From Bacteroidales bacterium (GTDB lineage: Bacteria; Bacteroidota; Bacteroidia; Bacteroidales; WCHB1-69), in assembly GCA_017527945.1 (NCBI GenBank), contig JAFXPL010000060.1, positions 1 through 12,888 of the forward strand: a DNA stretch of 12,888 nucleotides, given 5' to 3'. The position numbers and the translations under genes were made by a program. Shown piece by piece: positions 7,471 through 12,888 of this stretch; the first letter of the stretch is position 1, and every line of letters starts with the position of its first letter. The notes beneath the pieces are model-generated. The model was given only the letters and a program-made list of their open reading frames with translations, was not told the DNA's origin and searched no databases.

Positions 7471-7500
7471 TTCGGCGAAAGGAAAAAAGTGCTATTTTTG
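7471..7500 (+). promoter_or_regulatory. Promoter of the efflux-pump gene
   Basis: TATTTTTG at 7493-7500 is a good -7 box; TTCGG at 7471-7475 is a weak -33 element at 19-base spacing. The transcript would have a leader of about 75 bases before the ATG at 7582. Confidence 0.5.
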
Positions 7501-7537
7501 TCGCCGTTTTTGAGCCTTGGTAAAGGCGAGGGGTAGC

Positions 7538-7573
7538 CCTATAATATTCCACTGATTATTAACAAATTATAGG
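7538..7573 (+). promoter_or_regulatory. 8-bp inverted repeat in the efflux-pump leader
   Basis: CCTATAAT at 7538-7545 and ATTATAGG at 7566-7573 are exact reverse complements, 20 bases apart, ending 8 bases before the ATG. In RNA this would be an AU-rich weak hairpin close to the start codon; in DNA it could be a regulator site. No regulator gene is nearby. Confidence 0.3.
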
Positions 7574-7581
7574 ACTGCTTT

Positions 7582-10212
7582 ATGGAAAAGACAAAACTCC
7601 GTTCCTACATCTACAATGCCGTGATCATCCTGCTTCTGATAGCGGGAATCGTCTATGTGGTGCTTCAGTTCACCCATTTCGGGCACGTGGAATACACCGA
7701 CAACGCCCGTGTGTGCCAGTACATCGCCCCGCAGAACACCCGCGTGCAGGGCTTCATCCGCGAAATCCGCTTCGAGGCCTACCAGCACGTGGATGAGGGC
7801 GACACGCTCGTCATCTTGGAGGACAGCGAATACCGGCTGCGGTTGGCGCAGGCCCGCAGCGACCTGGCCCGCGCCGAGCAGCAGAGCAAGCAGGCCGGCT
7901 CCTCAGTGCTAAGTGCCGCAAGCAACATCAACGCCACGCAGTCGCTGCGCGAGGAGGCCCGCGTGAACATGGAGAACCTTCAGCGTGACGACCGCCGCTT
8001 TGAACAGCTTCTCGCAACGGGCGGGGTTTCGCAGCAACAGTACGACCAGACCCACACCGCCTACCTCGCCGCCAAGGCCCGCTACGAGCAGATCTGCCAC
8101 ACCATAGACATGCAGCAGAATGTGGCCGACGAGCAGGGCTACGGCCGCTCCGCTTCCGAGGCGGCGGTGAAATTAGCGCAGGCCGCCGTCGAGCTGGCCG
8201 AACTCAACCTGTCGTACTGCTACATCATCGCCACACACTCCGGCATCGTCGGCTCCCGCGACATCAACATTGGCGAGCTGGTCAACCCCGGGCAGACGCT
8301 CGTCAGCATCGTCGATGAGAACCAGAAGTGGGTGGAGGCCAACTACCGTGAGAGCCAGTTGCCGCACATCAAGCCTGGCGCGGAGGTGCGCATCAACGTG
8401 GATGCCGTGCCCGACGTGAAGTACACCGGCCGCGTGGAAAGCCTTTCCGACGCCACCGGCAGCGCCTTCTCGCTGCTGCCCATCGACAACGCCACCGGCA
8501 ACTTCGTCAAGGTGGAGCAACGGCTCACCGTGCGCGTCGCCCTCGACGGGAACAGCACCGAGGAGCTGAAACGGCTCAAGGCGGGCTACAGTGTGGAGTG
8601 TGAGGTGAATACTGATGCCATGCAGACGAACCATCCTTTCGTGATGCCCATGTTCCGGGCGTTCGTGCCACGGCGTATCCAGCCGTGGATCTACCTCGTG
8701 CAGGTGATGTGCATCCAGTTCTCCGGCGGGGCCTATCTCGGCGCGTTGGAGGCGGTGCGCGGCACCACCAACCTGATGCTCGAAGACCTGCTGATGCTGC
8801 TATACACCGGCTTGGCGGGCATGGCGGTTTGGTTCCCGATGCTCTTCCGGATGAAGTTCCGCTTCACCAACCAGCAGCTGCTCTGCGGTGCGGCGGCGGT
8901 GATTGGCATCTGCAACTTCATCACGATGAGCACCACCAACATGGCCGTTCTCCTGCCTGTCTGCTTCATCGCGGGCATGGCGAAGATACAGGGCACCTTC
9001 GAGTGCATGAGCAACATCCAGCTGTGGATCACGCCGCCGCGCGACTTCGGGGTCTTCTTCCCCGTGCTGCACATCGTCCTGCTCACCGCCATCACGGGCA
9101 GCGCGTGGGTGGCCTCCGTGGTCGCCTTCCACCTCCCGTGGCAGATGATGCACGTGCTCACCATCGGCACGATGTGCTTTGTCATCCTCGTGCAGCTCAC
9201 CCTCTGCAAGCCCTTCTGCCCGATGCCGCAGCGGATGCCGCTCAGGGGTATCGACATCACCACCGGGCTGTTGATGAGCGTGTTGATGCTGATGGTCAGC
9301 TATATCCTCGTCTATGGCGACTACCTGATGTGGTTCCGGTCACCGCGCCTGCGCTGGATCGGCGCCGTCGCGCTCATCCTGCTGGCGTTCATCCTCTACC
9401 GCCTCAAAACGGTGGAGAAACCGTACATCTCGTTGGCGATTTTCCGTTACAAGAACGTGGTGGCCATCTTGTTGGTCACCGTGGTGGCGGAACTGCTGCT
9501 CGGCGCGGAGCATTCGTTGGAGGAGATTTACTGGAGCGAGGTGCGCGGGTTGGAGGAGCACACCAAGACGGGCCTGTGCCTGTGGTCGCTGCCGGGCGTG
9601 TATGCCGGCGTCGTTGTCACGCTGTTCTGGCTCGGGCACAAGAAGTGGAAGGTGTGGAAACTGTTCGCCATCGGGTTCGGCTGCATCATGGCGTATGCGA
9701 TGAACATGTACTTCCTGATGGATGTCAACGTCCCGATCACGGCCTATCGGTGGGCGTTGATGTTCCGGGGGTGCGCATACGCGGTGCTTGCGGTGTCGCT
9801 GATGTGGTCGCTCCACGAGTCGGTGCACGAGCTCGAACACTTCTTCATGGCGCTGTTCATCTTCAACGTTATCCACATGTACCTCGCGGGAGCCTCCGGT
9901 TACGGGCTCTACACTACGCTGTTCCAGCACTTTATGGCCGACAATATGTCGCGGTACGGCTCCTACCTGACGCTCACGGGCGTGGACATGCGGCAGTTCG
10001 ACATGAGCGGTTTCATGAACGGCTACTACCTGCACTCGATGATGTCGGTGACGCTGAAGCAGATTTTCGGGCAGATCATCTGGGCGGCGGGCTTCATGGC
10101 GATGGCGTTCCTGCTGTTGGACATCCCGCGCGTGCGCACAGGCATCGAGAAGGTGCCCTACTGGCCGGTTTACGGCATCAAGATGCTGGCGCGGATGAAG
10201 AATCCTCGCTGA
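7582..10212 (+). CDS. Fused efflux protein: HlyD/EmrA-type adaptor + EmrB/DHA2-like MFS permease
   Basis: This 876-residue frame joins two proteins normally encoded separately. Residues 1-355 are a membrane-fusion (adaptor) protein: one N-terminal membrane helix (about 13-32), a split lipoyl-like domain (QNTRVQGFIREIRF...VDEGDTLVILED and ATHSGIVGSRDINIGELVNPGQTLVSI), a long coiled-coil hairpin between them (about 82-205), and a beta-barrel region (WVEANYRESQLPHIKPGAEV). From about residue 354 (MPMFRAFVPRR) the sequence becomes multi-pass membrane protein with roughly 12-14 hydrophobic segments to residue 876. It resembles divergent DHA2 permeases that pair with EmrA-like adaptors, but the classical MFS motif A is not recognisable. 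The pump should export drugs or other small molecules across the inner membrane, with a TolC-type channel encoded elsewhere. Its own promoter precedes it. Part of its 3' end recurs in decayed form at 11386-11532. Confidence 0.8.
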   Translation: MEKTKLRSYIYNAVIILLLIAGIVYVVLQFTHFGHVEYTDNARVCQYIAPQNTRVQGFIREIRFEAYQHVDEGDTLVILEDSEYRLRLAQARSDLARAEQQSKQAGSSVLSAASNINATQSLREEARVNMENLQRDDRRFEQLLATGGVSQQQYDQTHTAYLAAKARYEQICHTIDMQQNVADEQGYGRSASEAAVKLAQAAVELAELNLSYCYIIATHSGIVGSRDINIGELVNPGQTLVSIVDENQKWVEANYRESQLPHIKPGAEVRINVDAVPDVKYTGRVESLSDATGSAFSLLPIDNATGNFVKVEQRLTVRVALDGNSTEELKRLKAGYSVECEVNTDAMQTNHPFVMPMFRAFVPRRIQPWIYLVQVMCIQFSGGAYLGALEAVRGTTNLMLEDLLMLLYTGLAGMAVWFPMLFRMKFRFTNQQLLCGAAAVIGICNFITMSTTNMAVLLPVCFIAGMAKIQGTFECMSNIQLWITPPRDFGVFFPVLHIVLLTAITGSAWVASVVAFHLPWQMMHVLTIGTMCFVILVQLTLCKPFCPMPQRMPLRGIDITTGLLMSVLMLMVSYILVYGDYLMWFRSPRLRWIGAVALILLAFILYRLKTVEKPYISLAIFRYKNVVAILLVTVVAELLLGAEHSLEEIYWSEVRGLEEHTKTGLCLWSLPGVYAGVVVTLFWLGHKKWKVWKLFAIGFGCIMAYAMNMYFLMDVNVPITAYRWALMFRGCAYAVLAVSLMWSLHESVHELEHFFMALFIFNVIHMYLAGASGYGLYTTLFQHFMADNMSRYGSYLTLTGVDMRQFDMSGFMNGYYLHSMMSVTLKQIFGQIIWAAGFMAMAFLLLDIPRVRTGIEKVPYWPVYGIKMLARMKNPR

Positions 10213-10243
10213 GAATCGGCTCAAATCATTAAAAAAAAGGGGG

Positions 10244-10299
10244 ATTATCGGTGCAGAATGAGCCGATAATTTGCGAAAAATTACTATTTTTGCACCGAT
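10244..10299 (+). promoter_or_regulatory. Fic promoter with two overlapping inverted repeats
   Basis: TATTTTTG at 10285-10292 is a -7 box 25 bases before the ATG. Upstream, ATTATCGG (10244-10251) is the reverse complement of CCGATAAT (10263-10270). The overlapping word ATCGGTGCA (10247-10255) is also the reverse complement of TGCACCGAT (10291-10299). The second pair brackets the core promoter, so a dimeric regulator could bind both ends; the N-terminal winged helix of the Fic protein itself is a candidate. Regulation is inference. Confidence 0.45.
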
Positions 10300-10317
10300 T
10301 TTTCTAAAGACAAGGTT

Positions 10318-11352
10318 ATGGATACTTCTCGTAACATATTGGAATTTCTGCATTATCATCCGAACGTTTCCCGCCAGGAGATTGCAGATGGAATTTCCTT
10401 TTCCGAAAGCGATGCAACGCTTAAACGTCTGATTGCCAAGGAGGTGGAGAATGGTAATATTTTGGTGGAGGGCAGGGCTCGCGCCACCCGTTATTCTCTT
10501 TCGCCGCAGGCTCATCTCACTATGCCGCTGAACATCGACACCTATTTTCTGAAAGAAGCTGACGAACGTTTGGTGCAGACATCCTTCAATTTCGAACTGA
10601 TCACCACTCAAATACCGCAAGTCAAAATCTTTTCTGAGGATGAATTGCAGCGTCTCAATGCCTCTCAAGCGCTATTTCAGAAACACCTTGCCGAAATTTC
10701 GGAATCGCAATACCGTAAGGAAATGGAACGATTGGGCATAGACTTGAGCTGGAAATCTTCGCAAATTGAGGGCAACACCTACTCTCTTTTGGAGACGGAA
10801 CGCTTGCTGCGGGAAAGCAAAACCGCAGACGGAAAGACAAAAGAGGAGGCTGTGATGTTGCTCAACCACAAGGATGCCTTGCGTTTTATTCTTGACAATC
10901 AAGATTACATGAAACAATTGAGCATCAGAAACATAGAGGACATACATACAATTCTGACGAAAGAACTGTCGGTGGACAAAGGGTTGAGACACAGGCGTGT
11001 GGGTATTACTGGGACCAATTACCGTCCTTTGGACAACGAATTCCAGATTCGGGAGGCCATGCAGGCAAGTTGCGATGCGATTAACGCAAGGGAGAACGTT
11101 TTTGAGAAGGCCATCCTCGCTTTGTTGTTGTTCAGTTATATCCAGCCCTTTATGGATGGCAACAAACGCACGGCCCGTCTGACGAGCAACGGCATACTGA
11201 TTGCTTTTGGCTATTGCCCGCTGTCGTTCCGCACGGTCGATTCCATCGACTACAAAAAGGCGATGTTGATGTTTTACGAACAGAACAACCTGCATGCTTT
11301 CAAGCAGATATTCATTTCGCAGTCCGAATTTGCCACGGAAGAGTATTTTTAA
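10318..11352 (+). CDS. Class II Fic protein with winged-helix N-terminus and His-to-Gln change in the active site
   Basis: The protein has 344 residues. Residues 1-60 look like a winged helix-turn-helix (ILEFLHYHPNVSRQEIA...LKRLIAKEVENGNILVEGRARATRYSL). The Fic fold follows. The inhibitory helix motif S/T-x-x-x-E-G/N is intact as S147-SQI-E151-G152-N153, ahead of the active site, which places it in class II. The flap region LRHRRVGITGTNYRPL is normal. The catalytic loop reads Q276-PFMDGNKRTAR: the His that acts as general base in Fic AMP-transferases is Gln (codon CAG at 11143-11145), and the usual second Gly of GNG is Lys, as in Doc. The frame is otherwise intact with no stop or frameshift. 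It may be catalytically dead or act by a different chemistry, perhaps now mainly as a DNA-binding regulator. A decayed second copy lies at 12531-12647. Confidence 0.85.
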   Translation: MDTSRNILEFLHYHPNVSRQEIADGISFSESDATLKRLIAKEVENGNILVEGRARATRYSLSPQAHLTMPLNIDTYFLKEADERLVQTSFNFELITTQIPQVKIFSEDELQRLNASQALFQKHLAEISESQYRKEMERLGIDLSWKSSQIEGNTYSLLETERLLRESKTADGKTKEEAVMLLNHKDALRFILDNQDYMKQLSIRNIEDIHTILTKELSVDKGLRHRRVGITGTNYRPLDNEFQIREAMQASCDAINARENVFEKAILALLLFSYIQPFMDGNKRTARLTSNGILIAFGYCPLSFRTVDSIDYKKAMLMFYEQNNLHAFKQIFISQSEFATEEYF

Positions 11353-11385
11353 CGGAGTAAAGATATTGATTTCAACATCAAAATC

Positions 11386-11532
11386 GCCGTCGCGCCCATC
11401 CTGCTGGCGTTCCTGCTGTTAGACATCCCGCGGGTGCGCACAGGCATCGAGAAAGTTCCCTACTGGCCGGTATATGGCATCAAGATGCTGGCGCGGGTGA
11501 CGAATCCTCGCTGAGAATCGGCTCAAATCATT
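11386..11532 (+). pseudogene. Internally deleted second copy of the efflux-pump 3' end
   Basis: 11405-11532 matches 10103-10230 (the last 36 codons of the pump gene plus the bases after its stop) at constant offset 1302, with 8 differences in 128 bases. Six of the eight are synonymous, so the copy diverged while still under selection. Bases 11386-11412 instead match 9364-9390 (26 of 27), an earlier part of the same gene. The two parts meet at TGGCGTTC, which occurs at 9383-9390 and 10103-10110; the copy thus lacks 720 bp (240 codons, in frame). It encodes ...ILLAFLLLDIPRVRTGIEKVP...ARVTNPR and ends at TGA 11512-11514. No start codon remains. Confidence 0.75.
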
Positions 11533-11545
11533 GCGAAAGACAGGG

Positions 11546-11629
11546 ATTACTGGCGAGAACATCTGCATCGACGGAGGAATGACCCGCCAGATGATCTACC
11601 ACGGGGAAAACGGTTGGAGGTTGCAATAA
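11546..11629 (+). pseudogene. 3' end of a short-chain dehydrogenase/reductase gene
   Basis: The 27 residues before TAA (11627-11629) include GENICIDGGMT and RQMIYHG, the typical C-terminal end of classical SDR proteins (T/S-G-x-x-I-x-V/I-DGG-M/x). Nothing upstream continues the family: the sequence changes to the pump tail copy within about ten bases. Only a fragment of roughly a tenth of a normal SDR remains. The last codons are repeated at 12644-12666. Confidence 0.6.
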
Positions 11630-11633
11630 ACGG

Positions 11634-11840
11634 CTAATTGGGCCAGATCGATGACTCGTCCCGTTTCATGATGTAGCGGAAATCCCTGTCGACTCCACTG
11701 GAGAACGGTGCCAGCACCAGCTCGTTGTTGGTGAGCTTTTCCACTATAAACACCCTTCCATTATAGCAACCTCCTTGAATCTCCAGCAACCATTTGCCGG
11801 ATTCTTTCGAGAGAGTATAACTATGCCACGCTGGGAGACA
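11634..11840 (-). pseudogene. 3' fragment of a minus-strand beta-rich protein, possibly lipocalin-like
   Basis: On the minus strand 68 codons to TAG (11634-11636) read HSYTLSKESGKWLLEI, GGCYNGRVFIVEKLTNNELVL and DFRYIMKRDE. The strand pattern and the K-L-T-N-N-E-L-V-L block resemble C-terminal parts of small lipocalin-like lipoproteins of Bacteroidota, but this is from memory and not certain. No signal peptide or start belonging to this family is present; the open frame further upstream (to about 11930) is the antisense of the HMA fragment. The stop is convergent with the SDR fragment. Confidence 0.4.
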
Positions 11841-11867
11841 GTCCGTTCGTGAGAGGCCACCCCAGCC

Positions 11868-11960
11868 GCCAACACGCTTGTGGTCACGGGCACCGCAAGC
11901 GAGAACGACATCCGCAAGGCCGTGGAGCAAGCGGGCTTTGAGTTCAAAGGGGTGAAATAA
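11868..11960 (+). pseudogene. 3' end of an HMA (heavy-metal-associated) domain gene
   Basis: The frame before TAA (11958-11960) reads NTLVVTGTASENDIRKAVEQ then AGFEFKGVK, matching the second half of HMA domains found in copper chaperones and P-type metal ATPases (beta strand, helix with D-I-x-x-A-V-E-x-A-G-F/Y). The N-terminal half with the CxxC metal site is missing; an in-frame TGA at 11850-11852 and a change to other sequence precede it. A broken remnant. Confidence 0.5.
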
Positions 11961-12530
11961 GAAGGTGGAAATACAGCGGCAGCAGTATTCCGATGATTAT
12001 GGCATTCATTACATTAATCTTTCACGCTGCAAAAATGCACATTTTCTGTCAGAAAGGAATCCCTATAAATGGCTATTTTGCGGGGAAATTGTCACTCTAC
12101 GGTTAAACGGGCACAATTGTATAAAGTCTCACATCAGAATATCTCACCATTCCAAAGCATTTTCAGGAAGTCCAAGACATAGACGAGTTCCGTGTCGCCG
12201 GACCGGCGAATCTTTCCATCAAACCTTATGATTTTGTGGAGTGTACTCCCGATTTTTCCATAAAATTCGGGAGTAATGGCTTCCTGCGTGGGCGGCTCTC
12301 CACGGATCGCGCGGATCTGCGCGGATTTGCAATGGATGACTTTTGCCTTATATCTTGCTTTCATTGTTTCACGCAAACGCACGCTTCGGCCAATGGATGG
12401 GGTGGCCTGCGGCCAGAAATCTGTGAAAATCTGGTTGGAAAATCTGAGAAAATAGTTATAGCTTAGTAATGTTTTCGCATTGTTTTCGCAATATAATCGA
12501 TTTTTGGATTGCGAAAAGACGCGGAAGGGG
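11961..12530. other. Non-coding debris between gene remnants
   Basis: No intact gene is seen. Items visible: a minus-strand 21-codon hydrophobic frame (12009 to 11944, MNAIIIGILLPL...) behind CATTTTTG (12037-12030); a plus frame at about 12124-12270 reading EYLTIPKHFQEVQDIDEFRV and AGPANLSIKPYDFVE, which looks protein-like but has no start and no recognised family; a hairpin at 12244-12275 (TACTCCCGA / TCGGGAGTA); and a stretch at 12300-12445 rich in repeated ctgcg/ctgtg words. Short tandem GTTTTCGCA words occur at 12471-12490. Confidence 0.45.
12483..12517. repeat. 10-bp inverted repeat with 15-base spacer
   Basis: TTTTCGCAAT (12483-12492) is the exact reverse complement of ATTGCGAAAA (12508-12517). 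It lies just upstream of the Fic remnant, which itself contains TGCGAAAA (12539-12546) and TTTTCGCA (12554-12561) as another inverted pair. Confidence 0.5.
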
Positions 12531-12647
12531 CGATAATTTGCGAAAAATTATTGTTTTCGCACCGATACGGAATAGAACAATCTGCACGCTTTCAAGCAGA
12601 TATTCATTTCGCAGTACGAATTTGCCACGGAAGAGTGTTTTTAACGG
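12531..12647 (+). pseudogene. Second Fic copy reduced to promoter and last 24 codons
   Basis: 12531-12566 matches the Fic promoter 10264-10299 with 3 differences in 36 bases, and the -7 box is damaged (TATTTTTG to TGTTTTCG). After a few bases, 12570-12647 matches 11278-11355 (codons 321-344, stop and 3 bases) with 5 differences in 78. One difference makes a premature stop (CAG to TAG). About 978 bp, including start codon, winged helix and catalytic loop, are gone. It cannot be functional as a Fic protein. Confidence 0.75.
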
Positions 12648-12681
12648 GGACAATGGGTGGAGGTTGTCGCCAATGGAATGA
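12644..12681 (+). pseudogene. Second, very short SDR 3' end
   Basis: 12644-12666 matches 11601-11623 at 20 of 23 bases and encodes GDNGWRL where the other fragment has GENGWRL; it then continues SPME to TGA at 12679-12681. It begins inside the ACGG word that ends the Fic remnant, so the joint between the two remnants lies on shared bases. Confidence 0.5.
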
Positions 12682-12744
12682 CGATGGCTGAAATGCGACA
12701 ATGCCGGATTATGTGTGGCACCGAAACGAAGTGCTCAAACCTGA

Positions 12745-12762
12745 CGAGAAAATATTTTTTCG
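12745..12762. repeat. 18-bp near-palindrome with CGA...TCG ends
   Basis: CGAGAAAATATTTTTTCG pairs with itself except for wobble or mismatched pairs near the ends of the AT core. It resembles the palindrome inside the dipeptidase gene (3917-3936) in having CGA-A-run / T-run-TCG arms. Confidence 0.3.
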
Positions 12763-12770
12763 GGCAACTA

Positions 12771-12799
12771 TTGCATAATCAAAATTTATTGTATTTTTG
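12771..12799 (+). promoter_or_regulatory. Strong Bacteroidota-type promoter
   Basis: TTGCAT (12771-12776) and TATTTTTG (12792-12799) are separated by 18 bases between TTG and TA, the best -33/-7 pair in the window. Transcription should start a few bases after 12799, inside the left arm of the hairpin that follows. Confidence 0.6.
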
Positions 12800-12843
12800 C
12801 AGCGTCGTTGCGGATATTCTTGAAAAATCCGCAACGACGCTGC
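12799..12843 (+). other. Perfect 17-bp hairpin at the predicted transcript 5' end
   Basis: GCAGCGTCGTTGCGGAT (12799-12815) is the exact reverse complement of ATCCGCAACGACGCTGC (12827-12843), with an 11-base loop. It is G+C-rich in an A+T-rich setting, and its left arm begins at the -7 box. It is followed by AAATTTTG rather than a clean T-run, so it is not a standard terminator. It would form the first structure of the leader for the frame starting at 12860. Confidence 0.65.
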
Positions 12844-12859
12844 GGAAATTTTGTTCGTT

Positions 12860-12888
12860 ATGTACCATAGAATATTCGATATTGAGAA
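12860..12888 (+). CDS. Start of an unidentified gene, cut by the window end
   Basis: ATG at 12860 opens a frame MYHRIFDIE that runs to the window edge. It is supported only by the promoter 60-90 bases upstream and the hairpin leader. Nine residues are too few to name a family. Confidence 0.35.

Noticed and set aside
8685..10232. Open frame of 515 codons inside the pump gene, other plus frame
   Set aside because: Arg/His/Ala-rich shadow of the permease half.
9340..10668. Open frame of 442 codons on the minus strand
   Set aside because: Antisense to the permease and Fic genes; no motif.
12244..12275. Hairpin as a terminator
   Set aside because: There is a 9-bp stem extended by four A-T pairs, but no T-run follows on either strand and no intact gene ends there.
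12134..12382. 82-codon minus-strand frame in the debris region
   Set aside because: No recognisable motif, and part of it is translated hairpin and repeated ctgcg words; the plus frame looks more protein-like.
12701..12778. 25-codon plus frame beginning MPDYVWHRNE
   Set aside because: Too short, no promoter, and its end overlaps the -33 element of the next promoter. It may be another remnant but cannot be supported.

Overview
The window looks like a piece of a Bacteroidota genome, most probably Bacteroidales. The evidence is several TAnnTTTG-type -7 boxes close to start codons, the lack of Shine-Dalgarno sequences, two lipoproteins with Bacteroidota-style lipoboxes, a family C69 dipeptidase and a class II Fic protein with an N-terminal winged helix. 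No rRNA, tRNA, CRISPR array or transposase was seen.

Layout. 1-591 (-) is an outer-membrane beta-barrel protein cut by the window edge just before its stop codon. 592-851 is a divergent promoter region with a palindrome, an inverted repeat and two 21-bp direct repeats. 852-5016 (+) holds a small cupin, a secreted Asp-box protein with an unrecognised C-terminal part, and a secreted C69 dipeptidase. Arrays of five 7-bp units lie across both boundaries of the middle gene, and the dipeptidase carries an in-frame AT-rich insert containing a palindrome. 5043-7406 (-) encodes a glutathione-peroxidase-like lipoprotein and an Ig-like (Big_5) lipoprotein. 7407-7581 is a second divergent promoter region. 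7582-10212 (+) is one open frame joining an EmrA/HlyD-type adaptor to an EmrB/DHA2-like multi-pass membrane protein. 10318-11352 (+) is a Fic protein whose catalytic His is Gln.

11353-12859 has no intact gene. It is a graveyard of 3' gene ends: a second, internally deleted transporter tail; two short-chain-dehydrogenase tails; a minus-strand beta-rich (lipocalin-like?) tail; an HMA metal-binding domain tail; and a second Fic copy reduced to promoter plus the last 24 codons. Two joints fall on short direct repeats, which suggests duplication followed by microhomology-mediated deletion. The window ends with a good promoter whose transcript would begin in a perfect 17-bp hairpin, followed by the start of another reading frame.

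The genes do not form one obvious pathway. Most encode envelope proteins (porin-like barrel, lipoproteins, secreted peptidase, efflux pump). The most unusual parts are the pseudo-catalytic Fic next to the fused efflux pump, the repeats that enter coding sequence, and the decayed duplicate region.
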